DNA from: Namhaeicola sp039714555
GTDB lineage: Bacteria > Bacteroidota > Bacteroidia > Flavobacteriales > Flavobacteriaceae
NCBI GenBank assembly: GCA_039714555.1
Contig: JBDLJB010000005.1
Location: 62,001-126,000 of the forward strand
Reading direction: 5' to 3'
Length of the DNA: 64,000 nucleotides
The first letter of the stretch is position 1; every line of letters starts with the position of its first letter. The notes beneath the pieces are model-generated. The model ran no database searches. It saw nothing but the letters and a program-made list of their open reading frames with translations, and was not told the origin of the DNA. Made by a program: the position numbers and the translations under genes. Positions 50,915 to 60,209 of this stretch are shown here, one piece after another.

Positions 50915-53329
50915 ATGAATTTCAAAAAAATAATTCCTTATCTTATAGCAGTCCTAAGTTTTATTGTAATTTCATTGGCTTATTTTTCCCCTGTTTTAGA
51001 AGGAAAAAAATTATATCAAAATGATATAGCTCATTTCAGAGGAATGTCAAAAGAGATTCAGGATTTTAGAGCTGAAAATAGTGAAGAACCATATTGGACG
51101 GATAGAGCTTTTGGAGGCATGCCTTCTTATCAGTTAAGTACTTATTATCCGAATGATTATATAAAAAAAATTGATAATTTATTAAGATTTCTACCTAGAC
51201 CGGCAGATTATTTGTTTTTATATTTTATAGGTTTTTTTATTTTACTAATGGTATTAAAAATCGATTGGAAATTAGCAATAATTGGTTCTTTAGCATTTGG
51301 TTTTTCTACGTATTTTATCATTATTTTAGGTGTTGGTCATAACGCAAAAGCCCATGCAATTGCTTATATGCCTTTAGTTTTAGCAGGAGTTTTATTGGTT
51401 TTTCAAAAAAAATATCTTTTAGGGTTTGTATTTACTTCTTTAGCCATGGCTTTAGAAATTAATGCAAGTCACCCTCAAATGACCTATTATTTATTGTTTA
51501 TGATCTTGATCTTTGGAATAGTTTATTTTATTAATGCATACCAAAACAAAGAACTGATAGGTTATTTTAAAAATATAGGGATTTTATTTATAGCAGTTTT
51601 GTTGGCGGTTGGTGTAAATGCAACAAGTTTATTGGCTACCAAAGAATACGCAAGTGAAAGTACACGAAGTAAAAGTGAATTGACCATTGCTCCAGATGGT
51701 AAAATAAAAGAAGTAACTACAGGTTTATCAAAAAACTATATAACGGAATATAGTTACGGATTACTTGAAACTTTTGATCTTTTTATTCCCAGATTTATGG
51801 GAGGTTCAAATAATGAAAAATTAAATAAAGATTCTCATATTTATGAATTCTTAAAAGATAAAGCCGGTAGAAAACAAGCATTAAATTTTTCAGAAAATGC
51901 TCCCATGTATTGGGGAGAACAACCCATTGTTGCTGCACCGGCATATATAGGTGCTGTGCTGATTTTCTTATTTGTTTTGGGATTATTTTTAGTTAATAAT
52001 AAACTAAAAAAGTGGCTGGTAGCAGCAACTATATTCTCAATTCTTTTAAGTTGGGGTAAGAATTTTGATATTTTAACTAACTTTTTTATTGATTATGTTC
52101 CACTGTACAATAAATTCAGAGCAGTTTCTTCCATTCAGGTAATTGCAGAATTGGCAATACCACTATTGGGAATATTAGCTCTAAAAGAAGTATTTAATAA
52201 AGAAGTGAATAGCGATTTTAAATTAAATGCTATTAAAAAGAGCTTTTTTATCGTGGGTGGCATAGCTTTATTTTTTACAATTTTAGGTACAAGTTTATTT
52301 GCCTTTGAAAGTTTTAGAGATGCAGGATATGAAAATATGTTACAAGGTTTTACAGAAGTAATAATTTCCGATAGAAAAGCAATTTTCTTTGAAGATAGTT
52401 TACGTTCATTGATCTTAGTATTTTTAACAGCTGTTCCACTTTGGTTCTATGTAAAAGGAAAGATCAATAAAAATTTAGTATTTGTTGCTATGCTGTTATT
52501 GGTTTTATTTGATTTGGTTGTTGTTGACAAACGTTATGTGAATAATGAGGATTTTATTTCGAAAAGTAAGCTGGAAAAACCTTTTCCAAAATCAGATGTC
52601 AATACTGAAATATTAAAAGATAAAAGCCATTACAGAGTGATGAACTTTATGGTAAACCCTATGAATGATGGCAGTACTTCTTTCTACCATAATTCTATTG
52701 GTGGATATCATGCTGCTAAACCTCGTCGTTATCAAGAACTTTTTGATTATCAAATTGCTAAAAATAATTTTGATGTATTAAATATGTTAAATACCAAATA
52801 CATTATTTTTCCAGATGATAATAATAGGGCTAATGTACAAATCAATTCGGATGCAAATGGAAATGCCTGGTTTGTTGATAAAATAAAATTTGTAAATACT
52901 GCTGATGAAGAGATCAAAGCATTGGATAGTATAAATACAAAACAAGTTGTGGTAGTGAATTCAGAATTTAAAAATATTCTTGAAGGATTTAATTTTCAAA
53001 ATGATTCAACAGCTACAATTCAGCTTAAAGAATACAAAACTAATGAATTAACTTATGTAAGTAATGCTAAAACTAATCAATTGGCTGTTTTTTCTGAAAT
53101 CTATTACAAAAGAGGGTGGAATGCTTATGTTGATGGGAATTTATCACCTCATTTTAGAGTAAATTATGTTTTAAGAGCAATGGTTATTCCTTCCGGAAAG
53201 CATCAAATTGAGTTTAAATTCGAACCACAAATAATTAAACAAGGTAATACCATCACATTAATTTCATATGGATTGTTAATTTTAATTCCATTAGGTTGGT
53301 ATTTTAAAGAAAAGAAATCAAATAAATGA
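50915..53329 (+). CDS. YfhO-family membrane glycosyltransferase-like protein
   Basis: The 804-residue protein has about 13 hydrophobic segments and the YfhO pattern: an N-terminal membrane segment, DRAFGGMPSYQLSTYYPND near 63-81, a large multi-spanning middle, and a C-terminal periplasmic part with YKRGWNAYVDG followed by a last membrane segment. YfhO proteins are GT-C-fold membrane enzymes implicated in glycosylating wall or lipid-linked polymers. Its stop overlaps the next gene start by 4 bases (ATGA), and four further glycan genes follow. Confidence 0.88.
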   Translation: MNFKKIIPYLIAVLSFIVISLAYFSPVLEGKKLYQNDIAHFRGMSKEIQDFRAENSEEPYWTDRAFGGMPSYQLSTYYPNDYIKKIDNLLRFLPRPADYLFLYFIGFFILLMVLKIDWKLAIIGSLAFGFSTYFIIILGVGHNAKAHAIAYMPLVLAGVLLVFQKKYLLGFVFTSLAMALEINASHPQMTYYLLFMILIFGIVYFINAYQNKELIGYFKNIGILFIAVLLAVGVNATSLLATKEYASESTRSKSELTIAPDGKIKEVTTGLSKNYITEYSYGLLETFDLFIPRFMGGSNNEKLNKDSHIYEFLKDKAGRKQALNFSENAPMYWGEQPIVAAPAYIGAVLIFLFVLGLFLVNNKLKKWLVAATIFSILLSWGKNFDILTNFFIDYVPLYNKFRAVSSIQVIAELAIPLLGILALKEVFNKEVNSDFKLNAIKKSFFIVGGIALFFTILGTSLFAFESFRDAGYENMLQGFTEVIISDRKAIFFEDSLRSLILVFLTAVPLWFYVKGKINKNLVFVAMLLLVLFDLVVVDKRYVNNEDFISKSKLEKPFPKSDVNTEILKDKSHYRVMNFMVNPMNDGSTSFYHNSIGGYHAAKPRRYQELFDYQIAKNNFDVLNMLNTKYIIFPDDNNRANVQINSDANGNAWFVDKIKFVNTADEEIKALDSINTKQVVVVNSEFKNILEGFNFQNDSTATIQLKEYKTNELTYVSNAKTNQLAVFSEIYYKRGWNAYVDGNLSPHFRVNYVLRAMVIPSGKHQIEFKFEPQIIKQGNTITLISYGLLILIPLGWYFKEKKSNK

Positions 53330-53838
53330 TTGAACATCACAAAAAAAGATATAACCATACCATTGAATTTTTACAAAAAGTACTTCCTGCTCCTGCTACT
53401 ATTTTAGATTTGGGAGTTAGAAATGAACTTAGTGAAATTATGGAAACTTTGGGTTATACAGTTTATAATACAATGGGCGAGGATCTGGATACTGATTTTC
53501 AAATTGTTAATAATCGAGAAATAGATGCTGTTACAGCTTTTGAAATATTTGAGCATTTAATTGCACCTTTTAATGTTTTAAAGGAGATAAAAGCAAAAAA
53601 ATTGATCACTACAATTCCTTTGAATCTTTGGTTCGTTTCTGCTTATCAAAGTAAAACGGATAAATGGGATCGGCATTATCACGAATTTGAAGATTGGCAA
53701 TTTGATTGGTTGTTAGAAAAGTCAGGATGGAATATCAAGACTTCCGAAAAATGGACAAGCCCTATAAATAAAATTGGTATTCGACCTTTATTAAGAAAAT
53801 TTACACCACGATATTACGCAGTTTACGCTGAGCGTTAA
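53326..53838 (+). CDS. SAM-dependent methyltransferase-like protein in the glycan operon
   Basis: The 170-residue protein shows a reduced class I methyltransferase pattern: ATILDLGVRNELSEIMETLGY (about 22-42) in place of motif I, then DAVTAFEIFEHLIAPFNVL. The glycine-rich motif is short (LDLGVRN rather than LDxGxGxG), so catalytic activity is not certain. Start and stop couplings with YfhO (4-base overlap) and the next glycosyltransferase (12-base gap) place it in surface-glycan synthesis. Confidence 0.8.
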   Translation: MIEHHKKRYNHTIEFLQKVLPAPATILDLGVRNELSEIMETLGYTVYNTMGEDLDTDFQIVNNREIDAVTAFEIFEHLIAPFNVLKEIKAKKLITTIPLNLWFVSAYQSKTDKWDRHYHEFEDWQFDWLLEKSGWNIKTSEKWTSPINKIGIRPLLRKFTPRYYAVYAER

Positions 53839-53850
53839 TTTTATTTTTTT

Positions 53851-55041
53851 ATGCGAATAGGAATGATCTTAGATAAAACTTTTCCTCCTGATCCAAGGGT
53901 TGAAAATGAAGCTGTTGCTTTGATTGAAAATGGTCATGATGTATTTTTATTCTGTTTAAAATATACAAATGAATTGTCTAGTGAAGAAATTAACGGAATA
54001 CAGGTAAAAAGATATACTTCTAATAAAATTGATTATAAATTATCTGCTTTAGCTTACACTTTTCCTTTTTATACTAATATAATGGAGAAGAAAATTCTTG
54101 ATTTTTTGAAAAAAAACAAAATTGAAACGATTCATATTCACGATATTAGAATTGCTGATGCAGTATTTAAAGCCAATAAAAAATTTGATCTACCTGTTAT
54201 TTTAGACTTGCATGATAATATGCCGGAAGTAATGAAATTGTACCCTCATTTGATGAAATTCCCGGGGAAACAATTGATCTCACCAAATAAATGGAAAAAG
54301 AAAGAAGAAGAATTCATTAAAAAAGCAACAAAAGTAATAACTGTTTCCAATGAATTTATCGATGAAGTAAAGCAACGGACTAATATCGATAAAAACAAGA
54401 TCGTACTCGTACCTAATACTGTTAGAAGATCATTTTATAAAGAAGCTAAAATCGATATAAATATAACGGATAGATACAAAGATGATTTTGTTATCTTATA
54501 TTTGGGTGATACAGGTTTGCGTAGAGGTTTGCAGACAGCAATTGAGGCCGTAAATGATTTAAAATTTTTAATAGATAACTTGAAATTGGTAATTGTTGGA
54601 ACAAATACAACGGATCCAATTTTAAAAAACCAAGTAAAAGAATTGTGTATTGAAAAGTTTGTAGATTTTGAGGGTTGGCAAGATGTTTCATTATTTCCTT
54701 CTTATATTCAAGCTAGTGATATTTGTATTTCACCATTGCATAGAAATATTCAACATGATGTGGCTTATGCAAATAAAATATTTCAATATTTAAGTTTATC
54801 AAAACCGGTTTTGGTTAGTGATGCAACAGCACAAAAGAACCTGGTAAATAAAACCAAAAGTGGCTTGGTGCATCAGGGAAAGAATGTTCAGAATTTTATC
54901 GAAAAGGTATTAGAATTGTATAACGATCCAGATTTGCGAAATGAATTGGGAAAGAATGGTAAACATTTTATAGAAAATGAATTTGTTTGGGAAAAAGTAT
55001 CCAGTGATTTAATAAGAGTTTATAGTGAATTAGAAGAATGA
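53851..55041 (+). CDS. Glycosyltransferase family 4
   Basis: The 396-residue GT-B enzyme has the N-terminal acceptor domain start MRIGMILDKTFPPDPRVENEA and the C-terminal GT4 donor domain. Key elements are LGDTGLRRGLQTAIEAV near 218-234, FEGWQDVSLFPSYIQASDICISP near 271-293 and YANKIFQYLSLSKPVL with the conserved Glu position replaced by Gln in KIFQYL. It probably adds a hexose or amino sugar to a lipid-linked glycan. Confidence 0.88.
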   Translation: MRIGMILDKTFPPDPRVENEAVALIENGHDVFLFCLKYTNELSSEEINGIQVKRYTSNKIDYKLSALAYTFPFYTNIMEKKILDFLKKNKIETIHIHDIRIADAVFKANKKFDLPVILDLHDNMPEVMKLYPHLMKFPGKQLISPNKWKKKEEEFIKKATKVITVSNEFIDEVKQRTNIDKNKIVLVPNTVRRSFYKEAKIDINITDRYKDDFVILYLGDTGLRRGLQTAIEAVNDLKFLIDNLKLVIVGTNTTDPILKNQVKELCIEKFVDFEGWQDVSLFPSYIQASDICISPLHRNIQHDVAYANKIFQYLSLSKPVLVSDATAQKNLVNKTKSGLVHQGKNVQNFIEKVLELYNDPDLRNELGKNGKHFIENEFVWEKVSSDLIRVYSELEE

Positions 55042-55082
55042 TATCTTTGTGAAATAATAAAGATATATTTGAAAAAAAATAT

Positions 55083-56357
55083 TTGAAAGCATTAATTATA
55101 ACATATTATTGGCCTCCTGCAGGCGGTAGCGGTGTTCAACGCTGGTTGAAATTTGTAAAATATTTACAAGATTTTGGTATTGATCCAGTTGTTTATACTG
55201 TTGATAATCCTAAATATATTTTTATTGATGATTCTTTAGAAGATGAAATTCCAAAGAATATTGAAATTTTAAAACAACCTATTTGGGAACCCAATAATCT
55301 CTTATCATTAATAAAGAGTAAACAAAAAGAAACCAGTGCTGGTTTTTTGAATTCTAATCCTTCATTTTTTGAAAAACAATTACAGTATATCAGGGCAAAT
55401 TATTTTATTCCTGATTCGAGAAAATACTGGATAAAACCTTCGGTTGATTTTTTATCAAATTATTTACAACATAATGATATTGATGTGATTATCACAACCG
55501 GTCCGCCACATAGTTTACATTTAATTGGCTTGTTGCTAAAACAAAAATTCTCATTGAAATGGATAGCTGATTTTAGAGATCCATGGACAGATATTGATTA
55601 TTTTCATCAATTACCGCTGACTAAAAAGTCTAAGAAAAAGCATCATAAATTAGAAGCAAAAGTATTAAAAAATGCTGATGCTGTTTTGGTTGTAGGAAAA
55701 ACAATGCAAGAGAAATATCAAACTTTCAACAAAAATACAATTGTGATTAGTAATGGTTTTGATGGTGAGATCAATACGGATATTGATAATTTGGATGATA
55801 AGTTTTCAATTTCTCATATAGGTATGATGAACGCCGATAGAAATCCAAAAATGTTCTGGAAAGTTTTAACAAATTTAATTAAAGAAGATTCTGAATTTAG
55901 TACTGATCTGCAAGTGAATCTAATAGGAAAAGTTGCTCCTGAAATATTACGTGAAATTATCAGCCTAAGTTTAAAAAATCATGTAAATTTAATTGATTAT
56001 TTACCACATAATAAAGTATTACAATTTCAAAGAAAATCACAGGTATTGTTATTAGCTGTAAATAAAGTTCCGAGCGCCAAAGGAATTGTGACAGGTAAAA
56101 TATTTGAGTATTTACAAGCTAACAGGCCTATTTTGGCAATTGCTCCACAAGATGGTGACCTAGCCGAAATTATTAAAAAAACCAATTCAGGCTTTGTTAT
56201 TGAATTTGGCGATGAAGAGAATTTAAAAGAAATTATCTTAAACCTTTATAAAAAATATAAAGAAAGAAATCTGATAACTGAAACCCAAAATATAGCACAA
56301 TATCATCGTAAAAATTTAACAGAAAAATTAGTTGAAGTAATCAGATCTATAAATTAA
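55083..56357 (+). CDS. Glycosyltransferase, GT-B fold
   Basis: The 424-residue protein begins KALIITYYWPPAGGSGVQRW, the opening of a family of GT4-like enzymes common in Bacteroidota polysaccharide loci. A central WIADFRDPWTDIDYF and the C-terminal GKIFEYLQANRPILAIAP with the donor-binding Glu are visible. The only fitting start is TTG at 55083. Acceptor and donor are unknown. It follows the GT4 gene after 41 bases. Confidence 0.86.
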   Translation: MKALIITYYWPPAGGSGVQRWLKFVKYLQDFGIDPVVYTVDNPKYIFIDDSLEDEIPKNIEILKQPIWEPNNLLSLIKSKQKETSAGFLNSNPSFFEKQLQYIRANYFIPDSRKYWIKPSVDFLSNYLQHNDIDVIITTGPPHSLHLIGLLLKQKFSLKWIADFRDPWTDIDYFHQLPLTKKSKKKHHKLEAKVLKNADAVLVVGKTMQEKYQTFNKNTIVISNGFDGEINTDIDNLDDKFSISHIGMMNADRNPKMFWKVLTNLIKEDSEFSTDLQVNLIGKVAPEILREIISLSLKNHVNLIDYLPHNKVLQFQRKSQVLLLAVNKVPSAKGIVTGKIFEYLQANRPILAIAPQDGDLAEIIKKTNSGFVIEFGDEENLKEIILNLYKKYKERNLITETQNIAQYHRKNLTEKLVEVIRSIN

Positions 56358-56403
56358 TTCATGGATATTTTATGTTTAAATGAAAAATAATAGAAATTAA
56401 AAA

Positions 56404-57501
56404 ATGAAGTTTAAAAAAATTGTAACCATATTAGGGGCACGTCCGCAATTTGTTAAAGCGGCTGTGTTGAGTAGAGTGATTTCTGAAAAGAATGAAATAG
56501 AAGAGGTAATTGTTCATACTGGTCAGCATTTTGATAATAATATGAGTGAGGTTTTCTTTACAGAGATGGAAATTCCAAAGCCTAAATACAATCTCAATAT
56601 CAATGGATTAAGTCATGGTGCTATGACAGGTCAAATGCTTGAAAAAATTGAAGAAGTTTTAATAAAAGAAAAACCGGATGCAGTTGTAATTTATGGTGAT
56701 ACAAATTCAACAATTGCCGGAGCTTTGGCTGCTAAAAAATTAGATATAAAAGTTGTACATATTGAAGCCGGATTAAGATCGTTTAATATGCAAATGCCCG
56801 AAGAAATTAATCGTATTTTAACCGATAGAATTTCTGACCTTTTATTGTGTCCAACTGATACAGCAATTAAAAATCTTAAAAATGAAGGTTTTAATAATTT
56901 AGATATCGAAGTTGTAAAAAGTGGTGATATTATGAAAGATGCTGTTGCTTTTTATAGCAAATATTCAGCTGAAAGATCTACAATTATTAAGGATTTAGGT
57001 TTACAAAATAAAGACTTTGTTTTGGCTACGATCCATCGACAAGAAAATACGGATAATCTGCAAAAATTAAAATCGATATTTGAAGGTTTAGAAATTATTG
57101 CTAATGAATTTCCGGTTGTTTTACCCATTCATCCTAGAACACGTAAGATACTGAAAGAAAATAACTTAGAATATAATTTAGTTATGATTGAACCTGTAGG
57201 ATATTTTGATATGTTAGAATTGTTGAAGAATTGCAAAATGGTTGTAACTGATAGTGGCGGTCTCCAAAAAGAAGCCTTTTTTAATAAAAAATATTGCATT
57301 ATCGCACGCGAAGAAACCGAATGGATCGAATTGGTAGAAAATGGTTTTGCAAAAATTGCTGGAAGTGATAAACAACAAATGTTAGATGCTTTTGATCATT
57401 TTAAAAATTGTAATTCAGATTTTGATATTGATCTATATGGTGATGAAGTAGGAGAAAGTATTTATAATAGTATTAGATCTTTACTTAAAATAAATAAATA
57501 G
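56404..57501 (+). CDS. wecB: UDP-N-acetylglucosamine 2-epimerase (non-hydrolysing)
   Basis: The 365-residue enzyme interconverts UDP-GlcNAc and UDP-ManNAc, the precursor of ManNAc-containing surface glycans. Motifs: GARPQFVKAA near 11-20, VHTGQHFDNNMSEVFF, VIYGDTNSTIAGALAAKK, HIEAGLRSFNMQMPEEINR and the later TDSGGLQKEAF. It is last in the glycan operon and is followed by a hairpin terminator at 57500-57535. Confidence 0.95.
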   Translation: MKFKKIVTILGARPQFVKAAVLSRVISEKNEIEEVIVHTGQHFDNNMSEVFFTEMEIPKPKYNLNINGLSHGAMTGQMLEKIEEVLIKEKPDAVVIYGDTNSTIAGALAAKKLDIKVVHIEAGLRSFNMQMPEEINRILTDRISDLLLCPTDTAIKNLKNEGFNNLDIEVVKSGDIMKDAVAFYSKYSAERSTIIKDLGLQNKDFVLATIHRQENTDNLQKLKSIFEGLEIIANEFPVVLPIHPRTRKILKENNLEYNLVMIEPVGYFDMLELLKNCKMVVTDSGGLQKEAFFNKKYCIIAREETEWIELVENGFAKIAGSDKQQMLDAFDHFKNCNSDFDIDLYGDEVGESIYNSIRSLLKINK

Positions 57502-57535
57502 TAAGAAGTAAAATTTTGTAACCTTACTTCTTACT
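57500..57535 (+). terminator. Hairpin at the end of the glycan operon
   Basis: An inverted repeat with 12-base arms, AGTAAGAAGTAA (57500-57511) and TTACTTCTTACT (57524-57535), overlaps the wecB stop codon. No long T-run follows, so it may be a weak terminator or an mRNA-stabilising end. Confidence 0.55.
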
Positions 57536-57574
57536 ATATAATATTCGTAATATATCAGAATCTACTAGGTTGAT

Positions 57575-58957
57575 CTATTCATTTATCCAATCAATTTTAC
57601 GTGAAATATACATCACTAAGGCTAGTATGATAAATAGTCCTATACTGCCAACAATTAAAGCATAGTTTTCTAATTGTATGATAACAAATATAAAAGCGTA
57701 CATAGCAAATAACGAGAATCCGATAAAAATCGAAAACTTAAACTGGTTTAAAATAGTTTTTGAATATAAAGTTATTAATACAATTACTGAGATAGCCGAA
57801 ATAATATATGCTTTTAAAAAATCACTATGTTCAGAAATTGAGATTAAAAGCGTATAGAACATTGTTAATGCTATTCCTATCATAAGATATTGAAATGGGT
57901 GTATTTGAATCTTACTAAGGGTTTGAATTAAGAAAAAAACCAGAAATGTTAAAGCGATTACTAAAAAACCATATTTAACGGATCTTTCGCTCTTTTGATA
58001 TTCATCAACCGGAATCATAAAATTAACTCCTGAGGCAAAATTTGAAAGATCGGGTAGTGTATTGAAGAATTGTTGAGAAAATGGTCTGTTGATATCTAAG
58101 ACTTTCCATTTAGCGTCAAAACCATTATTATTGATTTTATCAGAATTGTGTGGCAAAAAGTATCCTATGAAGTTTGCCGTTTTCCAATTTGAGCTTAAGT
58201 TTATATTTGTTTCTTTTCCAATTGGAATAAAGCTGATTTGTTCACTTCCATTAACATCCATTTTCATTTCAAAATTAATTTCTTTTTCAATTGGTATATC
58301 AACAGATTTTAAATGATTACTTTCTAAACTATGTAGTTTAATAATCTTTTGATTACGAAATTCATTTATTGATGAGTTACCCATATAATTTGAAGTAAAA
58401 AAATAAGCATGCTTATTCACCATAATTTGAACTCTGCTATTGACTCCTTTTAGATTACTTGTATTGATAATTATTTTTGTCTTTTCCCAGATAATTTGAT
58501 TTTCATCAATATCTAGATCACTAAAATCGGGTTTATTAAAACTACCATTAATTTGTAGATTGCTTTTATAAACAGCAGTTTTATAAATGCCTCTTTTCTT
58601 TTCTTCCGGATTTATGGTTCCTTTAATATCTAAATTTCTTGGGAAGAAATATGCATATTTTATTTTTTCAATTGTTTCTGTTTGAACTGTTTTAGTTTGT
58701 TTATCTGTAATTATTTTTTCAATATATACTTTATATGGAATTTGAAGTATTGGGCCATACAATAGTACTTCATTACCCCATTTATTATTTATTTCATCAA
58801 TAACAGTTTCTTGGCGTTCTGTTCTTTCTTTGATTAATTCTTTTATAAATCCAAGTGGTATTAATAAAATTAGCATTAAAAATGTTACCATTAACATTCT
58901 GGCAGTAATTGATGTTCTAATCCAATTTCCAAATTTTCCTTTTTGTTTTTCATTCAT
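57575..58957 (-). CDS. creD: Cell envelope integrity protein CreD
   Basis: The 460-residue inner-membrane protein has an N-terminal membrane segment (about 18-38), a large periplasmic domain, and five to six C-terminal segments. Typical pieces are GFIKELIKERTERQ, NKWGNEVLLYGPILQIPYK, YAYFFPRNLDIKG and the late KYGFLVIALTFLVFFLIQTLS. CreD is induced with envelope or beta-lactam stress in several bacteria, but its activity is unknown. Here it lies 50 bases downstream of a winged-helix regulator gene. A 22-bp element 14 bases upstream is identical to one upstream of the regulator operon. Confidence 0.93.
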   Translation of the reverse strand: MNEKQKGKFGNWIRTSITARMLMVTFLMLILLIPLGFIKELIKERTERQETVIDEINNKWGNEVLLYGPILQIPYKVYIEKIITDKQTKTVQTETIEKIKYAYFFPRNLDIKGTINPEEKKRGIYKTAVYKSNLQINGSFNKPDFSDLDIDENQIIWEKTKIIINTSNLKGVNSRVQIMVNKHAYFFTSNYMGNSSINEFRNQKIIKLHSLESNHLKSVDIPIEKEINFEMKMDVNGSEQISFIPIGKETNINLSSNWKTANFIGYFLPHNSDKINNNGFDAKWKVLDINRPFSQQFFNTLPDLSNFASGVNFMIPVDEYQKSERSVKYGFLVIALTFLVFFLIQTLSKIQIHPFQYLMIGIALTMFYTLLISISEHSDFLKAYIISAISVIVLITLYSKTILNQFKFSIFIGFSLFAMYAFIFVIIQLENYALIVGSIGLFIILALVMYISRKIDWINE

Positions 58958-58970
58958 GATGTTAAAATTA

Positions 58971-58992
58971 AAAGTACTTTGAAATACAAAGT
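58971..58992. promoter_or_regulatory. Operator copy 1, upstream of creD
   Basis: It contains ACTTTGAAATACAAAGT at 58976-58992 (ACTTTG/CAAAGT arms, 5-base spacer), preceded by AAAGT. The full 22 bases recur without mismatch at 59913-59934. It lies 13 bases upstream of the creD start codon. Confidence 0.7.
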
Positions 58993-59007
58993 GTTTAGTT
59001 AAAAAAA

Positions 59008-59301
59008 TTATTTCCTTGTTATTATTTTTTCTAAAGCTTCAATGTGTGTTTTGAATTCATGCTTTCCTTTTTTTGTTGCAAAATATTTTGTATTAGGTTT
59101 TCTACCTATGAATTGTTTTTCAATTCTAATGTATTCAGCTTTTTCTAAGGCCTTAGTATGGCTGGCCAAATTCCCATCAGTTACATTTAATAGTTCTTTG
59201 AGTCTGTTGAAATCTGCAAACTCATTCACTACCAATATCGACATTATTCCAAGCCTGATCCTATGGTCAAAAACTTTATTTATATTACTTATTAAACTCA
59301 A
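59008..59301 (-). CDS. Winged-helix transcriptional regulator (MarR/ArsR-like)
   Basis: The protein has 97 residues from a TTG at 59301, which overlaps the TGA stop of the upstream gene (TTGA). A longer frame from an ATG at 59379 would run through 26 residues of the upstream gene and is rejected. The domain has the pattern KVFDHRIRLGIMSILVVNEFADFNRLKELLNVTDGNLASHTKALE, typical of single-domain winged-helix regulators. It is translationally coupled to the membrane-protein gene before it and followed by creD; it probably binds the duplicated 22-bp operator. Confidence 0.85.
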   Translation of the reverse strand: MSLISNINKVFDHRIRLGIMSILVVNEFADFNRLKELLNVTDGNLASHTKALEKAEYIRIEKQFIGRKPNTKYFATKKGKHEFKTHIEALEKIITRK

Positions 59302-59909
59302 TTTATTTGTTTTTCTTTTATATACATAAATGTTCCGTAAATAATATGAAAAATACCAAAGCCTAAAACCCAAAACCAAAATCCATAACCAGGGAAAGCA
59401 GTAGAAATTAAACCTAAGATAATTTCAGCATAACCTAAATATTTAATATCACCCAGAGTAAAATTAGAGGCGTTTACTAAAGCCAAACCGTAAAAAATTA
59501 ACATTAAAGATGCAGAAAGACCGTAATGCTGACTGGATAGTTTGATCAAAATATAGATACCTCCGGTTACAAGTGGAATCAAAAAGTTTATTAATAATCG
59601 TTTCGTAGTTTTATTCCAAATTGGCTCTCCTGTTCTTTTAGCCTTATTTGAACTTAAAATAAAAGCTGAAATAATACTTAAAAAAGCAATTGATGTTAAA
59701 TCTAAAATGATAAGTTTAAATGTTAAACTATTAAAATAGATAACTTCATTATTTTTTGGAAATAAATAATAATAAGCAAAAAGTGCACCTATAATAGCAT
59801 AAATGCCTGCTAATATTCCTGATAAACCACTTAAAGAAAGAAATCTAGATGATCTATTCATTATATTTTTAATCTCTGTAATATCTTTTAAATAATCTTT
59901 TTTAGTCAT
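59298..59909 (-). CDS. Multi-spanning membrane protein encoded with the regulator
   Basis: The 203-residue protein has about six hydrophobic segments (starting near 30, 65, 100, 130, 155 and 178) and a short charged N-terminus (MTKKDYLKDITEIKNIMNRSSRF). Flavobacteria often encode such a protein in front of a winged-helix regulator and creD. Function is unknown; it could sense an envelope or lipid signal for the regulator, which is inference. The gene is first in the unit and has the 22-bp operator directly upstream. Confidence 0.8.
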   Translation of the reverse strand: MTKKDYLKDITEIKNIMNRSSRFLSLSGLSGILAGIYAIIGALFAYYYLFPKNNEVIYFNSLTFKLIILDLTSIAFLSIISAFILSSNKAKRTGEPIWNKTTKRLLINFLIPLVTGGIYILIKLSSQHYGLSASLMLIFYGLALVNASNFTLGDIKYLGYAEIILGLISTAFPGYGFWFWVLGFGIFHIIYGTFMYIKEKQIN

Positions 59910-59912
59910 TTT

Positions 59913-59934
59913 AAAGTACTTTGAAATACAAAGT
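59913..59934. promoter_or_regulatory. Operator copy 2, upstream of the membrane protein-regulator unit
   Basis: It is identical over 22 bases to 58971-58992, with the palindrome ACTTTGAAATACAAAGT at 59918-59934. It ends 3 bases before the start codon at 59909, so a bound protein would block transcription or translation initiation. Confidence 0.7.
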
Positions 59935-59972
59935 AAATAAAAAATAGTATAATAAAAAAGTTTTGTAGAAAA

Positions 59973-60110
59973 TTATTTTAAATATGTATTATTCCAATGT
60001 TCTTCCAGGTTTATTTTATCTTTCTCAACTTGTGATGAACAGCAGCTTTTTCCTTTATCAATTATTTTACAACTATATTCATTGATTATGTTGTTCTGCT
60101 TGTTAATTTT
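59973..60110 (-). pseudogene. Gene relic in the 300-base gap after the regulator operon
   Basis: A 45-codon frame without an ATG reads CKIIDKGKSCCSSQ followed by KINLEEHWNNTYLK and a stop. The HWNNTYLK end resembles the start of small class I methyltransferases, and the CC-containing part looks like coding sequence rather than noise. I read it as a decayed fragment of a longer gene; the rest of the 59935-60209 gap shows nothing recognisable. Confidence 0.3.
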
Positions 60111-60209
60111 TTACAAAAAGGTAAAAGTTCTATTTTAGCTTATTTGGCCTAAATTAGATATTATTTTCTGTTATTGACTTAATACTAGGGTACTATTTTG
60201 AATTTGGTT

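Noticed and set aside
59302..59379. N-terminal extension of the winged-helix regulator from ATG 59379
   Set aside because: It would overlap the upstream gene by about 80 bases and gives 26 hydrophobic residues unlike the family start.
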